NCBI GenBank assembly: GCA_947504605.1
Contig: CANNJE010000003.1
Location: forward strand, 18,983 to 82,982
Direction: 5' to 3'
Source of the DNA: Chitinophagaceae bacterium
Lineage (GTDB): Bacteria > Bacteroidota > Bacteroidia > Chitinophagales > Chitinophagaceae
Length of the DNA stretch: 64,000 nucleotides
Below, one piece after another: positions 27,174 through 35,528 of the stretch (the first letter of the stretch is position 1; every line of letters begins with the position of its first letter). The position numbers and the translations under genes are program-made. The notes beneath the pieces are model-generated. The model had not been told where the DNA came from and did not search any database. It was given only the letters and a program-made list of their open reading frames with translations.

Positions 27174-29087
27174 TCAAAGATTACGTTTCATTTTGTAATG
27201 ATTGGTTGCTGTCTGTAAAAAGGCTTTAGTTTCTAAAATGATACTGTCTATTGCAGGAGAGAAATGTTGCAAGAGCAGATTGTTTTTTCTAGGGATATCT
27301 TTTTTATATTCATAACAGTAAATTGCTTTCCCCTCAATTGCATTAAATCCCAAAACATAATCATTATTAATCGCCTGATAAACGGCATTGTTTATTTTGG
27401 TAAATACTGTTCGGTTTTTATGAAGGTTCGAGTCCTGCAGGTTTTCTCCATAACTTATAATTGTATCATTAATATTTCCATAGTGTAGCACGGTGTTTAG
27501 AATGTCTAGTTGGCTCACTCTTTCAGAAATAATTTTACCCTTTTTTATAGATGGGTCATAAATAAATAATGGGATTCTGAAACTTTCCACTTCATCTATT
27601 TTGATATTTTCATAATTAGGTTGAGCCCAATGGTCAGAGCAAAAAATGAAAACAGTGTTCTTGTACCAAGGTTTTGTTGCAGCGTCCGTAAAGAAATTTT
27701 CAAGGCAATCATTGTAGTATTGCATCGTTTTCATTGGGGCTGATATGTTTGTAGTAGGATATTTTTCTTTGAATGTTTTAGGGATATCATTTGGATAATG
27801 AGTAGAAATATTATACTGTACAGCGAAAAATGGCTCTGTTGTTTCACCCAGTTTGTTTTGCATAAAATTTAATACATATTCATCATGCAACCCCATGCTG
27901 TGTTTTTCCATATCACGGTTGTTAGGAATATCTTTCATGCAATAATATTGTTGAATGCCCAGCCATTTGCAGCATTTAGCAAATCCAAAATCATCATAAT
28001 TGTCTCCAATAAAAAATGCAGAACTATAGTTGTTTTTTGCCAAAGCCTTGCCAATGGAAGTTCTGTTGATAGAAGTGAAATTAGAATGGTACAAGGGAAT
28101 ATCTGTAATAGTAGGGATTCCGGCAAGTATTGCAGTAATACCCTTATTTGAGTTGTAAGAATAGCTAAAAGCATTTCTGAAGAAAGTACTTTTGGTTACA
28201 AGGTTATCCAGAAAAGGCATTTTTACTTTATAAGAGCTGCTACTATCAAAAAAATCTAATGGTACACTTTCCATAATAAACAGTACTACATTTTTTGGGG
28301 AATCAATAGCATTGTTTTTTTTGTGAAGAGAAAATAATGATTCCTTTAAATCAGGAGCTAAATAGTTGTTGTCAGGAATGGCGGTTTCATTTCTTCGATA
28401 AAGTGAATAGATAAAGCTGTGAAAAGAGTTTTGTACAAGGGGTAGTTGTACAGCATCCAATTGTGTTAGCGGGTATGAGGGTAATTGTTTTTTATTGCCT
28501 GTTAAAAAAAATAGGATTAAAAAAAGAATAAGTATACTATTGGTCAGTTTGAAAGAGTTGCCTGTTGAAGCTGTTTTTAAAATAGCTGCAATGCTTTTGC
28601 TGGTAAGCCAAAATATAACTATCCCAAATAGTATAATTGTCAGTATGATCAGATAAACAGTGATTGTTCCATTTTCAAAAGGGTTTCGCAAAACATAGAG
28701 TATATCGGCATCAGCCCTTTGCCGGTGAAAACGGAAATAAAAAATGTCAATAGAATTAAGTAAAATTGCCGTACTGTTGAGGATTGCAAAAAATAAGCAA
28801 AGTGTATTGCTGATTATTTTTTTATGCAGGTATTTTCCTGTAATAAAAACAAAAAACAGCAGCGGTGCATTTATAAGAGAGATACTAAAAAAGTCATATA
28901 ATAGTGACCATTTTAGTATTGGCCAAATATCGGTTGGTTTATGAATAGACCAGCCATTGGAAATATTGTAGTTATAAAAAAAGAAGATACATTTTAAAAC
29001 GCATCCTAAAATGAGTAGCTTTAATAAAAATAGCAGCGCAGGCTTTTCTTTCGCAGCAATTATTCTTAGTGATAATAAAAAGTTCAT
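27174..29087 (-). CDS. LTA-synthase-like membrane sulfatase-fold transferase
   Basis: The protein has five or so N-terminal membrane helices (about residues 15-210) followed by an extracytoplasmic alkaline-phosphatase/sulfatase-fold domain, the architecture of LtaS, OpgB (MdoB) and phosphoethanolamine transferases. Metal-binding landmarks are LFIMESVPLDFF (Glu), NISTHYPND (His) and FCSDHWAQ (Asp-His). The nucleophile is probably Ser in YNSNKGITAILAG near residue 310, the position of the catalytic Ser/Thr in relatives. It would transfer a phospho-head group from a phospholipid to a glycan or lipid; the substrate is unknown. The frame runs upstream to 29183, but the ATG at 29087 (MNFLLSLRIIAAKEKP) avoids overlap with the divergent gene and starts just before the first helix. 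Confidence 0.85.
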   Translation of the reverse strand: MNFLLSLRIIAAKEKPALLFLLKLLILGCVLKCIFFFYNYNISNGWSIHKPTDIWPILKWSLLYDFFSISLINAPLLFFVFITGKYLHKKIISNTLCLFFAILNSTAILLNSIDIFYFRFHRQRADADILYVLRNPFENGTITVYLIILTIILFGIVIFWLTSKSIAAILKTASTGNSFKLTNSILILFLILFFLTGNKKQLPSYPLTQLDAVQLPLVQNSFHSFIYSLYRRNETAIPDNNYLAPDLKESLFSLHKKNNAIDSPKNVVLFIMESVPLDFFDSSSSYKVKMPFLDNLVTKSTFFRNAFSYSYNSNKGITAILAGIPTITDIPLYHSNFTSINRTSIGKALAKNNYSSAFFIGDNYDDFGFAKCCKWLGIQQYYCMKDIPNNRDMEKHSMGLHDEYVLNFMQNKLGETTEPFFAVQYNISTHYPNDIPKTFKEKYPTTNISAPMKTMQYYNDCLENFFTDAATKPWYKNTVFIFCSDHWAQPNYENIKIDEVESFRIPLFIYDPSIKKGKIISERVSQLDILNTVLHYGNINDTIISYGENLQDSNLHKNRTVFTKINNAVYQAINNDYVLGFNAIEGKAIYCYEYKKDIPRKNNLLLQHFSPAIDSIILETKAFLQTATNHYKMKRNL

Positions 29088-29094
29088 CTTATAA

Positions 29095-29895
29095 ATGAAG
29101 AAAAATAAATTTCTTTTAAACAAATATACGCTGTCGGCGATCATTCTGCTACTATGCCTGGCTTTGGATATTTTTTTGCACAAGGGAATTACCAGAGTTT
29201 TGCTACCCGATTCTTTTACAAATAAACGTATCCCTCAAAATTATTTGCCCTGCGATCGGCCATTGAAGGTTAATAGTAAAGAATGGATAAAAGCGGTGAA
29301 TACGCTTTCCAGGATAGAAAAAATACCTTCAGAGACAGCCGGCATTGAGATGGATGTATATTTTGATACAATTAAAAATACCTTTCAGGTTTATCATGAC
29401 TCTGCCTTTAAAACAGAACTGGATATAAATTCTCTAATGGAAGTTTATAAAAACAGAAATTTAAAAGCTTCCATTTGGTTAGACTTTAAGAATTTGTCGG
29501 CAAGCAATGAAGGGCAATCATTACAATATTTATCTACATTAAGTAAACAATATAATCTGCAGAATAAATTGATTATAGAATCCAGTTCCCCTCAATACCT
29601 TCAATCTTTTTGTGATAGTGGTTTTTTTACCAGTTATTATATTCGTTTTTTTAATCCTTACAGGATAGACGAAAAGGAATTAATTATACAATTGGATACG
29701 ATAAGTGGCGTACTAAAAAAATACAAGGTTTCAGCTTTATCGGGTTACTATTTTCAATATCCCGTATTGAAGAAATACTTCCCCCATTACCCTATTCTTA
29801 CCTGGACAGATAATAGTACCATCAGTCTGGTATCAAACTCCTTCAATAAAATTCTAATGAGTGACGACCATGTAAAAGTGGTGCTACATCCCTGA
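29095..29895 (+). CDS. Membrane-anchored GDPD/menorin-like phosphodiesterase-fold protein
   Basis: The 266-residue protein has an N-terminal anchor (LSAIILLLCLALDIFLH) and a soluble domain. The segment GIEMDVYFDTIKNTFQVYHD reads like the ExD...HD signature of the glycerophosphodiester phosphodiesterase and related PLC-like TIM-barrel families. A later strand ASIWLDFKNL also fits. However, the classic upstream HRG catalytic motif is missing (the region reads KAVNTLSRIEK), so it could be a menorin/FAM151-like relative or an inactive homologue. It is divergent from the LTA-synthase-like gene with just 7 bp between starts, which suggests a joint role in lipid-derived phosphoglycerol metabolism (inference). 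Confidence 0.6.
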   Translation: MKKNKFLLNKYTLSAIILLLCLALDIFLHKGITRVLLPDSFTNKRIPQNYLPCDRPLKVNSKEWIKAVNTLSRIEKIPSETAGIEMDVYFDTIKNTFQVYHDSAFKTELDINSLMEVYKNRNLKASIWLDFKNLSASNEGQSLQYLSTLSKQYNLQNKLIIESSSPQYLQSFCDSGFFTSYYIRFFNPYRIDEKELIIQLDTISGVLKKYKVSALSGYYFQYPVLKKYFPHYPILTWTDNSTISLVSNSFNKILMSDDHVKVVLHP

Positions 29896-29982
29896 TTTTA
29901 TTCTGATTCATAATATGATTTTTTGAAATGATAATTTGGAGAAGGCTTTGCCTGTTTAAATAGTATATCAAACAGTACTTAA

Positions 29983-30352
29983 ATGAATACAAAATTTTAT
30001 TAATCGCAGTTATAATAGGATTTGCAATGCAATCCTGTTCTCAACGGATATACATACCCCGGCGGAGATAACTTATTATTCTAACAAAAGAGGGTAAGAC
30101 CTTTATAAAAGATTCAGAAAACAATTACTTATTACCAATAGGCTATTCGGATATTGTTTATGACGGCAAAAATGAATTTTTCCTTACGAAAAAAATAATT
30201 TTCGTGGTTATTATTATACCGACCGCAGATTGATGGCGCCAAAATACACTGATATAAAAGTGGTGCCCGGATCAGGCTATTTAATAGTTAAAACATTTGG
30301 CGGTAAGCTTTGATATATCACTTCAAATGGTAAAGAATATTTTGTAGAGTAA
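29983..30352 (+). pseudogene. Decayed WG-repeat lipoprotein gene
   Basis: Beginning at ATG 29983, restoring one A in the A-run at 29991-29994 gives a textbook lipoprotein signal, MNTKILLIAVIIGFAMQSCSQ-like, with lipobox cysteine. Downstream, TKEGKTFIKDSENNYLLPIG, then after a shift in the A7 run at 30189-30195, RRLMAPKYTDIKVVPGSG and GKL-stop-YITSNGKEYFVE can be read, the last resembling a WG repeat (G+WGYI-NGKE) with TGA at 30311-30313 where Gly (GGA) is expected. A TAA at 30069-30071 is another lesion. With at least two frameshifts and two stops the gene is dead. The hairpin at 30374-30407 looks like its own surviving terminator. No open frame of useful length remains. Confidence 0.75.
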
Positions 30353-30373
30353 AATTTAGAAAGCACTAAAACT

Positions 30374-30407
30374 GCCAGTTTGAAAACAAATTTTGTTTTA
30401 AACCGGC
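30374..30407 (+). terminator. Terminator downstream of the WG-repeat pseudogene
   Basis: The arms GCCAGTTTGAAAACAAA and TTTTGTTTTAAACCGGC pair with one G-T position and one bulge, followed by TTTTGTTTTT. It lies 22 bp after the pseudogene's final stop and before the beta-oxidation gene. Confidence 0.65.
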
Positions 30408-30482
30408 TTTTGTTTTTCCGATAACAATATTATACTAACTTCGGTTTTTAAAAATAGTTGTTTAACTAACTAATTTTTTGCC

Positions 30483-32864
30483 ATGTCAAAGAGAACTATA
30501 AAAAAAGTTGCCGTTTTAGGTAGTGGAGTAATGGGTAGTCGCATCGCCTGTCATTTTGCAGGAATAGGATTACAAGTATTATTACTTGATATAGCGCCCA
30601 AAGATCTTGCGGCAGATGCAAAGCCTGCAGAAAAAAATAAAATCGTAAATGATGCTTTAGCTGCAGCAATAAAATCCAATCCCTCACCGGTTTATCATAA
30701 AGAGGTTATTAAGAAAATTACCACCGGCAACTTTACAGATAATATGAAGGATATTGCCAACGCAGACTGGATCATTGAAGTGGTGGTAGAAAGACTGGAT
30801 ATCAAACAATCTGTTTTTACAGAAGTGGAAAAATTTCGTAAGCCCGGAACCTTAATCACATCAAATACTTCGGGTATTCCCATTCATATGATGGCAGAAG
30901 GAAGAACGGAGGATTTTAAAAAACACTTTTGCGGCACTCACTTCTTTAATCCACCAAGGTATTTGCGCTTGCTGGAAATTATACCAACGCCCCATACCGA
31001 TCCAGAAGTAATAGATTTTTTAATGAACTATGGCGATTTGTATTTAGGGAAAACTACTGTATTGGCAAAAGATACACCTGCATTTATAGCCAACCGTATT
31101 GGCGTATTTGGTATGATGGCCATTATGAATACCATGGAAAAACTTCAGTTAAGCATAGATGAAATTGATGCTTTAACAGGCCCGGTTATAGGCCGGCCAA
31201 AATCTGCAACCTTCAGAACTGCGGATGTGGTAGGGATAGATACCCTAGTAAAAGTGGCAAAGGGTGTTTATGAAAATTGTCCAAATGATGAAGCCAAAGC
31301 ACTGTTTAATATTCCAGCTTGGTTAAATAAAATAATTGAAAACAACTGGCTGGGTGATAAGACCAGCCAGGGATTTTTTAAAAAAGTTAAAGGAGCAGAT
31401 GGTGCTAAAGATATACAGGTGCTCAACCTGCAAACAATGGAATATGAGCCTCGTAAAAAACCAAAATTTGCAACATTAGAAACAGCAAAACCCATAGAAG
31501 ATCTTCATTCAAGATTAAAGGTATTGGTGGCTGGTACAGATAAAGCAGGTGAATTTTACCGCCAGTTTCATTATGCCTTATTCTCTTATATCTCTCACCG
31601 TATTCCCGAAATTAGTGATGAAGTATACAGAGTTGATGATGCAATGATGGCTGGTTTTGGATGGGAAATCGGCGCATTTGAAAGTTGGGATACCATTGGT
31701 GTGGCTAAAACAGCAGAAGCAATGAAAGCTGCCGGATATACGGTTGCCGGATGGGTAGACGAAATGATAGCATCGGGTGTTAAATCTTTTTATAAAGTAG
31801 AAAATGGCAAACGTTTATACTATGACGTTGTTAGTAAGACCTATAAAGCAATGCCTGGAGGGGAAGCTTTCATAGTAATGAAAAATTTTGCCAATGAAAC
31901 CGTTTGGAAAAACAGCGCCTGCAGAACCTATCATTTAGGGGAGGATGTGTTGGGATTGGAATGGTATACAAAAATGGGGAGCATTGGAGGTGAAGTGCTG
32001 GAAGGAATACAAAAATCAATTTCACTTGCAGAGGATAAATACAAAGGGTTGGTTATTGCTAATGAGGGAACCAATTTTAGTGCGGGGGCCAATGTGGGGA
32101 TGATTTTTATGCTCGCCATTGAGCAGGATTATGATGAGATTGATATGGCAATCAGAATGTTTCAGAATACAATGATGCGGGTTCGTTATTCTTCTATACC
32201 TGTTGTGTTGGCGCCTCATGGCCTAGCATTGGGCGGAGGTTGTGAAATATGTTTGCATGCCGATAAGGTAGTGGCTTCTGCAGAAACATATACCGGACTT
32301 GTAGAAGTGGGCATTGGTGTTATACCCGGAGGTGGTGGTACCAAAGAATTTGTATTGCGGGCATCGGATGAATTGCATAACGGAGAACCGGAAACGATTA
32401 CGTTGCAAAACCGGTTCTTAACCATTGCTACAGCTAAAGTAGCCACTTCTGCACACGAGGCGTTTGAACTGGGAATCTACCGCAAAGGAATAGATGCTAT
32501 CTGTTTAAATCCGGGTCGTAGGATTGCAGAAGCTAAACAGGCAGTAATCAATATGTATGAAGATGGTTATGTAATGCCTGTACAACGGAATGATATTAAA
32601 GTATTGGGCCGTTCGGCATTAGGTGCCATGCATGCAGGTATTAACGGAATGTGGCGTGGTAATTATGCAACAGATCATGATGTAACTGTGGCAAAAAAAT
32701 TGGCTTATGTTATGTGCGGCGGTGATTTAAGTGAGCAAACCCTCGTAAGTGAGCAATACTTGCTCGACCTTGAAAGAGATGCATTTTTGAGTCTTACGGC
32801 AGAGAAGAAAACGCTGGAAAGAATTCAGAGTATTTTAAAATCAGGGAAACCATTGAGAAATTAA
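30483..32864 (+). CDS. Fused 3-hydroxyacyl-CoA dehydrogenase / enoyl-CoA hydratase
   Basis: Bifunctional fatty-acid beta-oxidation enzyme. The dehydrogenase half comes first: NAD-binding VAVLGSGVMGSRIACHFAG at the N-terminus, the catalytic His in GTHFFNPPRYLRLLEII, and the C-terminal 3HCDH domains to about residue 440. The enoyl-CoA hydratase half follows from about residue 470, with GTNFSAGANVGMIF for the oxyanion hole, GGGCEICLHAD with the first catalytic Glu, and VEVGIGVIPGGGGTKEF with the second. This order is the reverse of E. coli FadB. No thiolase, acyl-CoA dehydrogenase or regulator is adjacent, so partners are encoded elsewhere. The length of 793 is normal for the type. Confidence 0.93.
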   Translation: MSKRTIKKVAVLGSGVMGSRIACHFAGIGLQVLLLDIAPKDLAADAKPAEKNKIVNDALAAAIKSNPSPVYHKEVIKKITTGNFTDNMKDIANADWIIEVVVERLDIKQSVFTEVEKFRKPGTLITSNTSGIPIHMMAEGRTEDFKKHFCGTHFFNPPRYLRLLEIIPTPHTDPEVIDFLMNYGDLYLGKTTVLAKDTPAFIANRIGVFGMMAIMNTMEKLQLSIDEIDALTGPVIGRPKSATFRTADVVGIDTLVKVAKGVYENCPNDEAKALFNIPAWLNKIIENNWLGDKTSQGFFKKVKGADGAKDIQVLNLQTMEYEPRKKPKFATLETAKPIEDLHSRLKVLVAGTDKAGEFYRQFHYALFSYISHRIPEISDEVYRVDDAMMAGFGWEIGAFESWDTIGVAKTAEAMKAAGYTVAGWVDEMIASGVKSFYKVENGKRLYYDVVSKTYKAMPGGEAFIVMKNFANETVWKNSACRTYHLGEDVLGLEWYTKMGSIGGEVLEGIQKSISLAEDKYKGLVIANEGTNFSAGANVGMIFMLAIEQDYDEIDMAIRMFQNTMMRVRYSSIPVVLAPHGLALGGGCEICLHADKVVASAETYTGLVEVGIGVIPGGGGTKEFVLRASDELHNGEPETITLQNRFLTIATAKVATSAHEAFELGIYRKGIDAICLNPGRRIAEAKQAVINMYEDGYVMPVQRNDIKVLGRSALGAMHAGINGMWRGNYATDHDVTVAKKLAYVMCGGDLSEQTLVSEQYLLDLERDAFLSLTAEKKTLERIQSILKSGKPLRN

Positions 32865-32883
32865 TTACAACCCATTTGCTGAT

Positions 32884-32924
32884 ATAATAAAAATGCTGTT
32901 TTTTAAAAACAGCATTTTTATTAT
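32884..32924 (+). terminator. Bidirectional terminator between the beta-oxidation gene and the LURP-one-like gene
   Basis: The inverted repeat AATAAAAATGCTG-TTTTT / AAAAA-CAGCATTTTTATT spans the whole stretch and gives T-tracts on both strands. The genes on either side are convergent. Confidence 0.75.
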
Positions 32925-32940
32925 ATATAATTTGAAAAAA

Positions 32941-33555
32941 TTATCCTCTTCTTCTTTCCAATAGAGCCATCATCATTAATCCCAACTGTATGCGTTGTTC
33001 TTCTCCTGCTTCAAAAGCAGCATCCTGCGTTAATTTAAATTTACGCCCAAAAAAAGAAGGTTGTTTAGTAAAAGTGGCTACTAATGTGCCATCAGGTCTT
33101 TTTACAGTATAACTTGGGTTGAAAAGATAACCGGTAAAAATTCCGAGAACAGGAATTTCGCTTAATACAGCATCCATCACTTTTACCCAAGCATTTTTTT
33201 CATTTATTACAAGATCCTGTTGGTCCCTTTCGTCATACAATTCATAAGAAGCTTTCCATATAGAACGCCAGCCTTTTCGTGCAAGTCTGCCTACGTTCTC
33301 GCCTGATGCATTGGTAAAAGAATAAGTAGTATTAAAGTCTAGCCACTTGTTAGCCCTGATATCAAATAGTATTTCGGAACGGGTTTCATCAGAAAAAACT
33401 TCTACGTGCTCTTTAAATTTAAAAAGTTTTTGTTTAACAAAAGCCTTGGTAATACCAGTTGCATCTTTGGCAATAAAATCATTGTGAATGGTGCCAATTT
33501 TAAAACTGAAATCGTACGGATAAAAGACATTGTCCAGATAATTGCTGTTTTGCAT
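32941..33555 (-). CDS. LURP-one/scramblase-like (Tubby-fold) protein
   Basis: A 204-residue soluble protein without signal peptide. The pattern of short beta strands (FSFKIGTIHNDFIAKDATG, FVKQKLFKFKEHVEVF, ILFDIRANKWLDFNTTYSF, GENVGRLARKGWRSIWKASYELYDE) resembles the LURP-one-related/phospholipid-scramblase Tubby-like beta-barrel family, and a hydrophobic segment near residues 130-145 (VLGIFTGYLF) would be the barrel's central helix or a membrane contact. Function in bacteria is unknown. It ends in a Met/Leu-rich helix and Arg-Arg-Arg-Gly. The family assignment is moderate and rests on pattern alone; it could be a novel Bacteroidota family. Confidence 0.6.
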   Translation of the reverse strand: MQNSNYLDNVFYPYDFSFKIGTIHNDFIAKDATGITKAFVKQKLFKFKEHVEVFSDETRSEILFDIRANKWLDFNTTYSFTNASGENVGRLARKGWRSIWKASYELYDERDQQDLVINEKNAWVKVMDAVLSEIPVLGIFTGYLFNPSYTVKRPDGTLVATFTKQPSFFGRKFKLTQDAAFEAGEEQRIQLGLMMMALLERRRG

Positions 33556-33786
33556 GGATTATTGGTTTTAGTTGAAAATATATTTGGGGCAAATAAACAA
33601 ATAAGTTGCTAATGAATCACACTTGGGATAAAATAAATTTCCTTTTAACATAAAAATAATGCGGGCCGCTATTGTATGAGTCTGAATTACATAATAAACC
33701 GCAATCATTCTGATACCATTTATAATTTATTTTTTTTCAAGCAGCATAATTTCTGCTACCTTGAAGCATTATTATAATATGAAACA

Positions 33787-34674
33787 ATGGCTATACTAAG
33801 CGTAGAAAATCTTTCAAAAAATTACGGAGCTATAAAGGCCCTAAAGGGAATTAGTTTTTCCGTACCTGCAGGCAGTGTTTTTGGTATTTTAGGCCCCAAT
33901 GGAAGTGGTAAAACTACTTTGCTGGGTATTGTGATGAGCGTACTAAAAGCCTCTGGTGGCGGGTATAAACTTTTTGATGAAGAACCCAATGATGCTCACC
34001 GCAAAAAAATTGGCACTTTGCTTGAGACGCCTAATTTTTATCATTATCTGAGTGCTGTGCAAAATTTAAATATTACTGCGGCCATCAAAGGAAGGGGCGA
34101 GGATGATATAGACCGTGTGCTGGAAGTGGTAAATCTTACACAAAGAAAAAACTCTCCTTTTAGTTCTTATTCACTAGGTATGAAGCAGCGCCTTGCTATA
34201 GGAGCCGCGTTGCTGGGAAATCCGGATGTACTTGTTTTTGATGAGCCTACTAATGGATTAGATCCGGTTGGTATTGCAGAAATTCGTTCGCTGATTAAAA
34301 AATTATCACAACAGGGTAAGACTATCATAATGGCCAGTCACCTGTTGGACGAGGTAGAGAAAGTTTGTACGCATGTGGCCATTCTAAAACAGGGGGATCT
34401 CAAAGCTTCCGGAAATGTAAACGAAATATTTGTACATGAAGACATTGTTGAACTGGCAGCAGAAAATATAGATCAACTGGATACTGTTTTAAATGAGATG
34501 CAAGGGTATACTAAAAAGACAAAAGATGATGGAACCATTCAGCTATATTATCCTCAGGGGCAGGTGAAACTGGATGCTATTAATTCTTTTTGTTTTAACA
34601 AAGGCCTTACTTTAAATCATCTTCATATGAAAAAGAAAAGTCTGGAAAGTAAATTTTTCGAACTTACCAACTAA
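33787..34674 (+). CDS. ABC transporter ATP-binding protein
   Basis: A 295-residue ATPase subunit of an ABC-2 type exporter. Walker A is GPNGSGKTT, the ABC signature is YSLGMKQRL, Walker B is VLVFDEPTNGLDP, and the switch His is in IIMASHLLDEVE. The roughly 85 residues after the ATPase core form a small C-terminal domain typical of NatA/CcmA/bacitracin-type exporters. The permease gene follows 29 bp later and forms the cognate unit. The substrate is unknown; drug, bacteriocin or lipid export are all possible. A TACCTTGA -7-like element lies about 30 bp upstream. Confidence 0.92.
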   Translation: MAILSVENLSKNYGAIKALKGISFSVPAGSVFGILGPNGSGKTTLLGIVMSVLKASGGGYKLFDEEPNDAHRKKIGTLLETPNFYHYLSAVQNLNITAAIKGRGEDDIDRVLEVVNLTQRKNSPFSSYSLGMKQRLAIGAALLGNPDVLVFDEPTNGLDPVGIAEIRSLIKKLSQQGKTIIMASHLLDEVEKVCTHVAILKQGDLKASGNVNEIFVHEDIVELAAENIDQLDTVLNEMQGYTKKTKDDGTIQLYYPQGQVKLDAINSFCFNKGLTLNHLHMKKKSLESKFFELTN

Positions 34675-34703
34675 ACATTACCACCATCCCGAAAATATTA
34701 AAT

Positions 34704-35528
34704 ATGCGATCTTTATTAAAAATAGAATGGCTTAAAATAAAACACTACGGTGCATTTAAAATACTTAGTATATTTTTTATTGTGGGCGTAGTGCTCACCA
34801 ACTATATTGTTTTTAGTGTAAACAAAAATATAATTGGCAACATCAATACAGCCGGATTAGTATCATCATTTAATCCTTACAGTTTCAGCAATACATGGCA
34901 AACGACCAGTTATGCTACGGGATTTTTATTGATTCTACCGGCATTGCTGATTATCATTTTAATAACCAATGAATTTAGTTTTAGAACAAGCAGGCAAAAT
35001 ATTATTGATGGCTGGAGCAGGCAGGAATTTATAGAAGTGAAAATGGCAATGGCTTTAATTATTTCTGTATTGTGCACTTTGCTTGTGTTAATCACAGCTT
35101 CGGTTTTTGCGTTGTTTTCTGGAACAGATTTCTCTCTCAATGGATTTGATCATGTGGGATATTTTTTCCTGAAATCTTTTTCTTACAATATGGTTGCTGT
35201 ATTGGTTTCTGTTCTTATTAGACGCACCGGATTTGCTATTGGCCTTTATTTTATTTATTTGGGTGCAGAGAATATTATCTCTCAATTACTGGATGTATGG
35301 AGTATGAAATTAAGGTCCGATCATGGTATTGACCTTGGAAGCATGGGCGATTATCTTCCTATGAATGCTTCTGATGGGCTACTTACATTTCCGGATAATC
35401 CATTAAAGTCTATGGCTAAGTCTGCTTTACCTACCGATTACTATTGGGTGGTAATAGGATTTGTTATCATCTATCTGTTCTTTTTTATCTGGTTTAGCAG
35501 AAGAAGATTTATGAAGTCGGATTTGTAA
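34704..35528 (+). CDS. ABC-2 type transporter permease
   Basis: A 274-residue membrane protein with six predicted helices in the ABC-2 pattern: a first helix after a short cytoplasmic start (AFKILSIFFIVGVVLTNYIV), the long loop, then five more ending in VVIGFVIIYLFFFIWFSRRRF with a positive-inside tail. Sequence NEFSFRTSRQNIIDGWSRQEF resembles the conserved cytoplasmic loop of bacitracin-type permeases. It is the partner of the ATPase immediately upstream. Its last 20 bp overlap the 3' end of the convergent epimerase gene. Confidence 0.85.
   Translation: MRSLLKIEWLKIKHYGAFKILSIFFIVGVVLTNYIVFSVNKNIIGNINTAGLVSSFNPYSFSNTWQTTSYATGFLLILPALLIIILITNEFSFRTSRQNIIDGWSRQEFIEVKMAMALIISVLCTLLVLITASVFALFSGTDFSLNGFDHVGYFFLKSFSYNMVAVLVSVLIRRTGFAIGLYFIYLGAENIISQLLDVWSMKLRSDHGIDLGSMGDYLPMNASDGLLTFPDNPLKSMAKSALPTDYYWVVIGFVIIYLFFFIWFSRRRFMKSDL

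Noticed and set aside
29088-29183. 32-residue N-terminal extension of the LTA-synthase-like protein
   Set aside because: It overlaps the coding start of the divergent gene and is basic and polar; the ATG at 29087 is better placed before the first helix.
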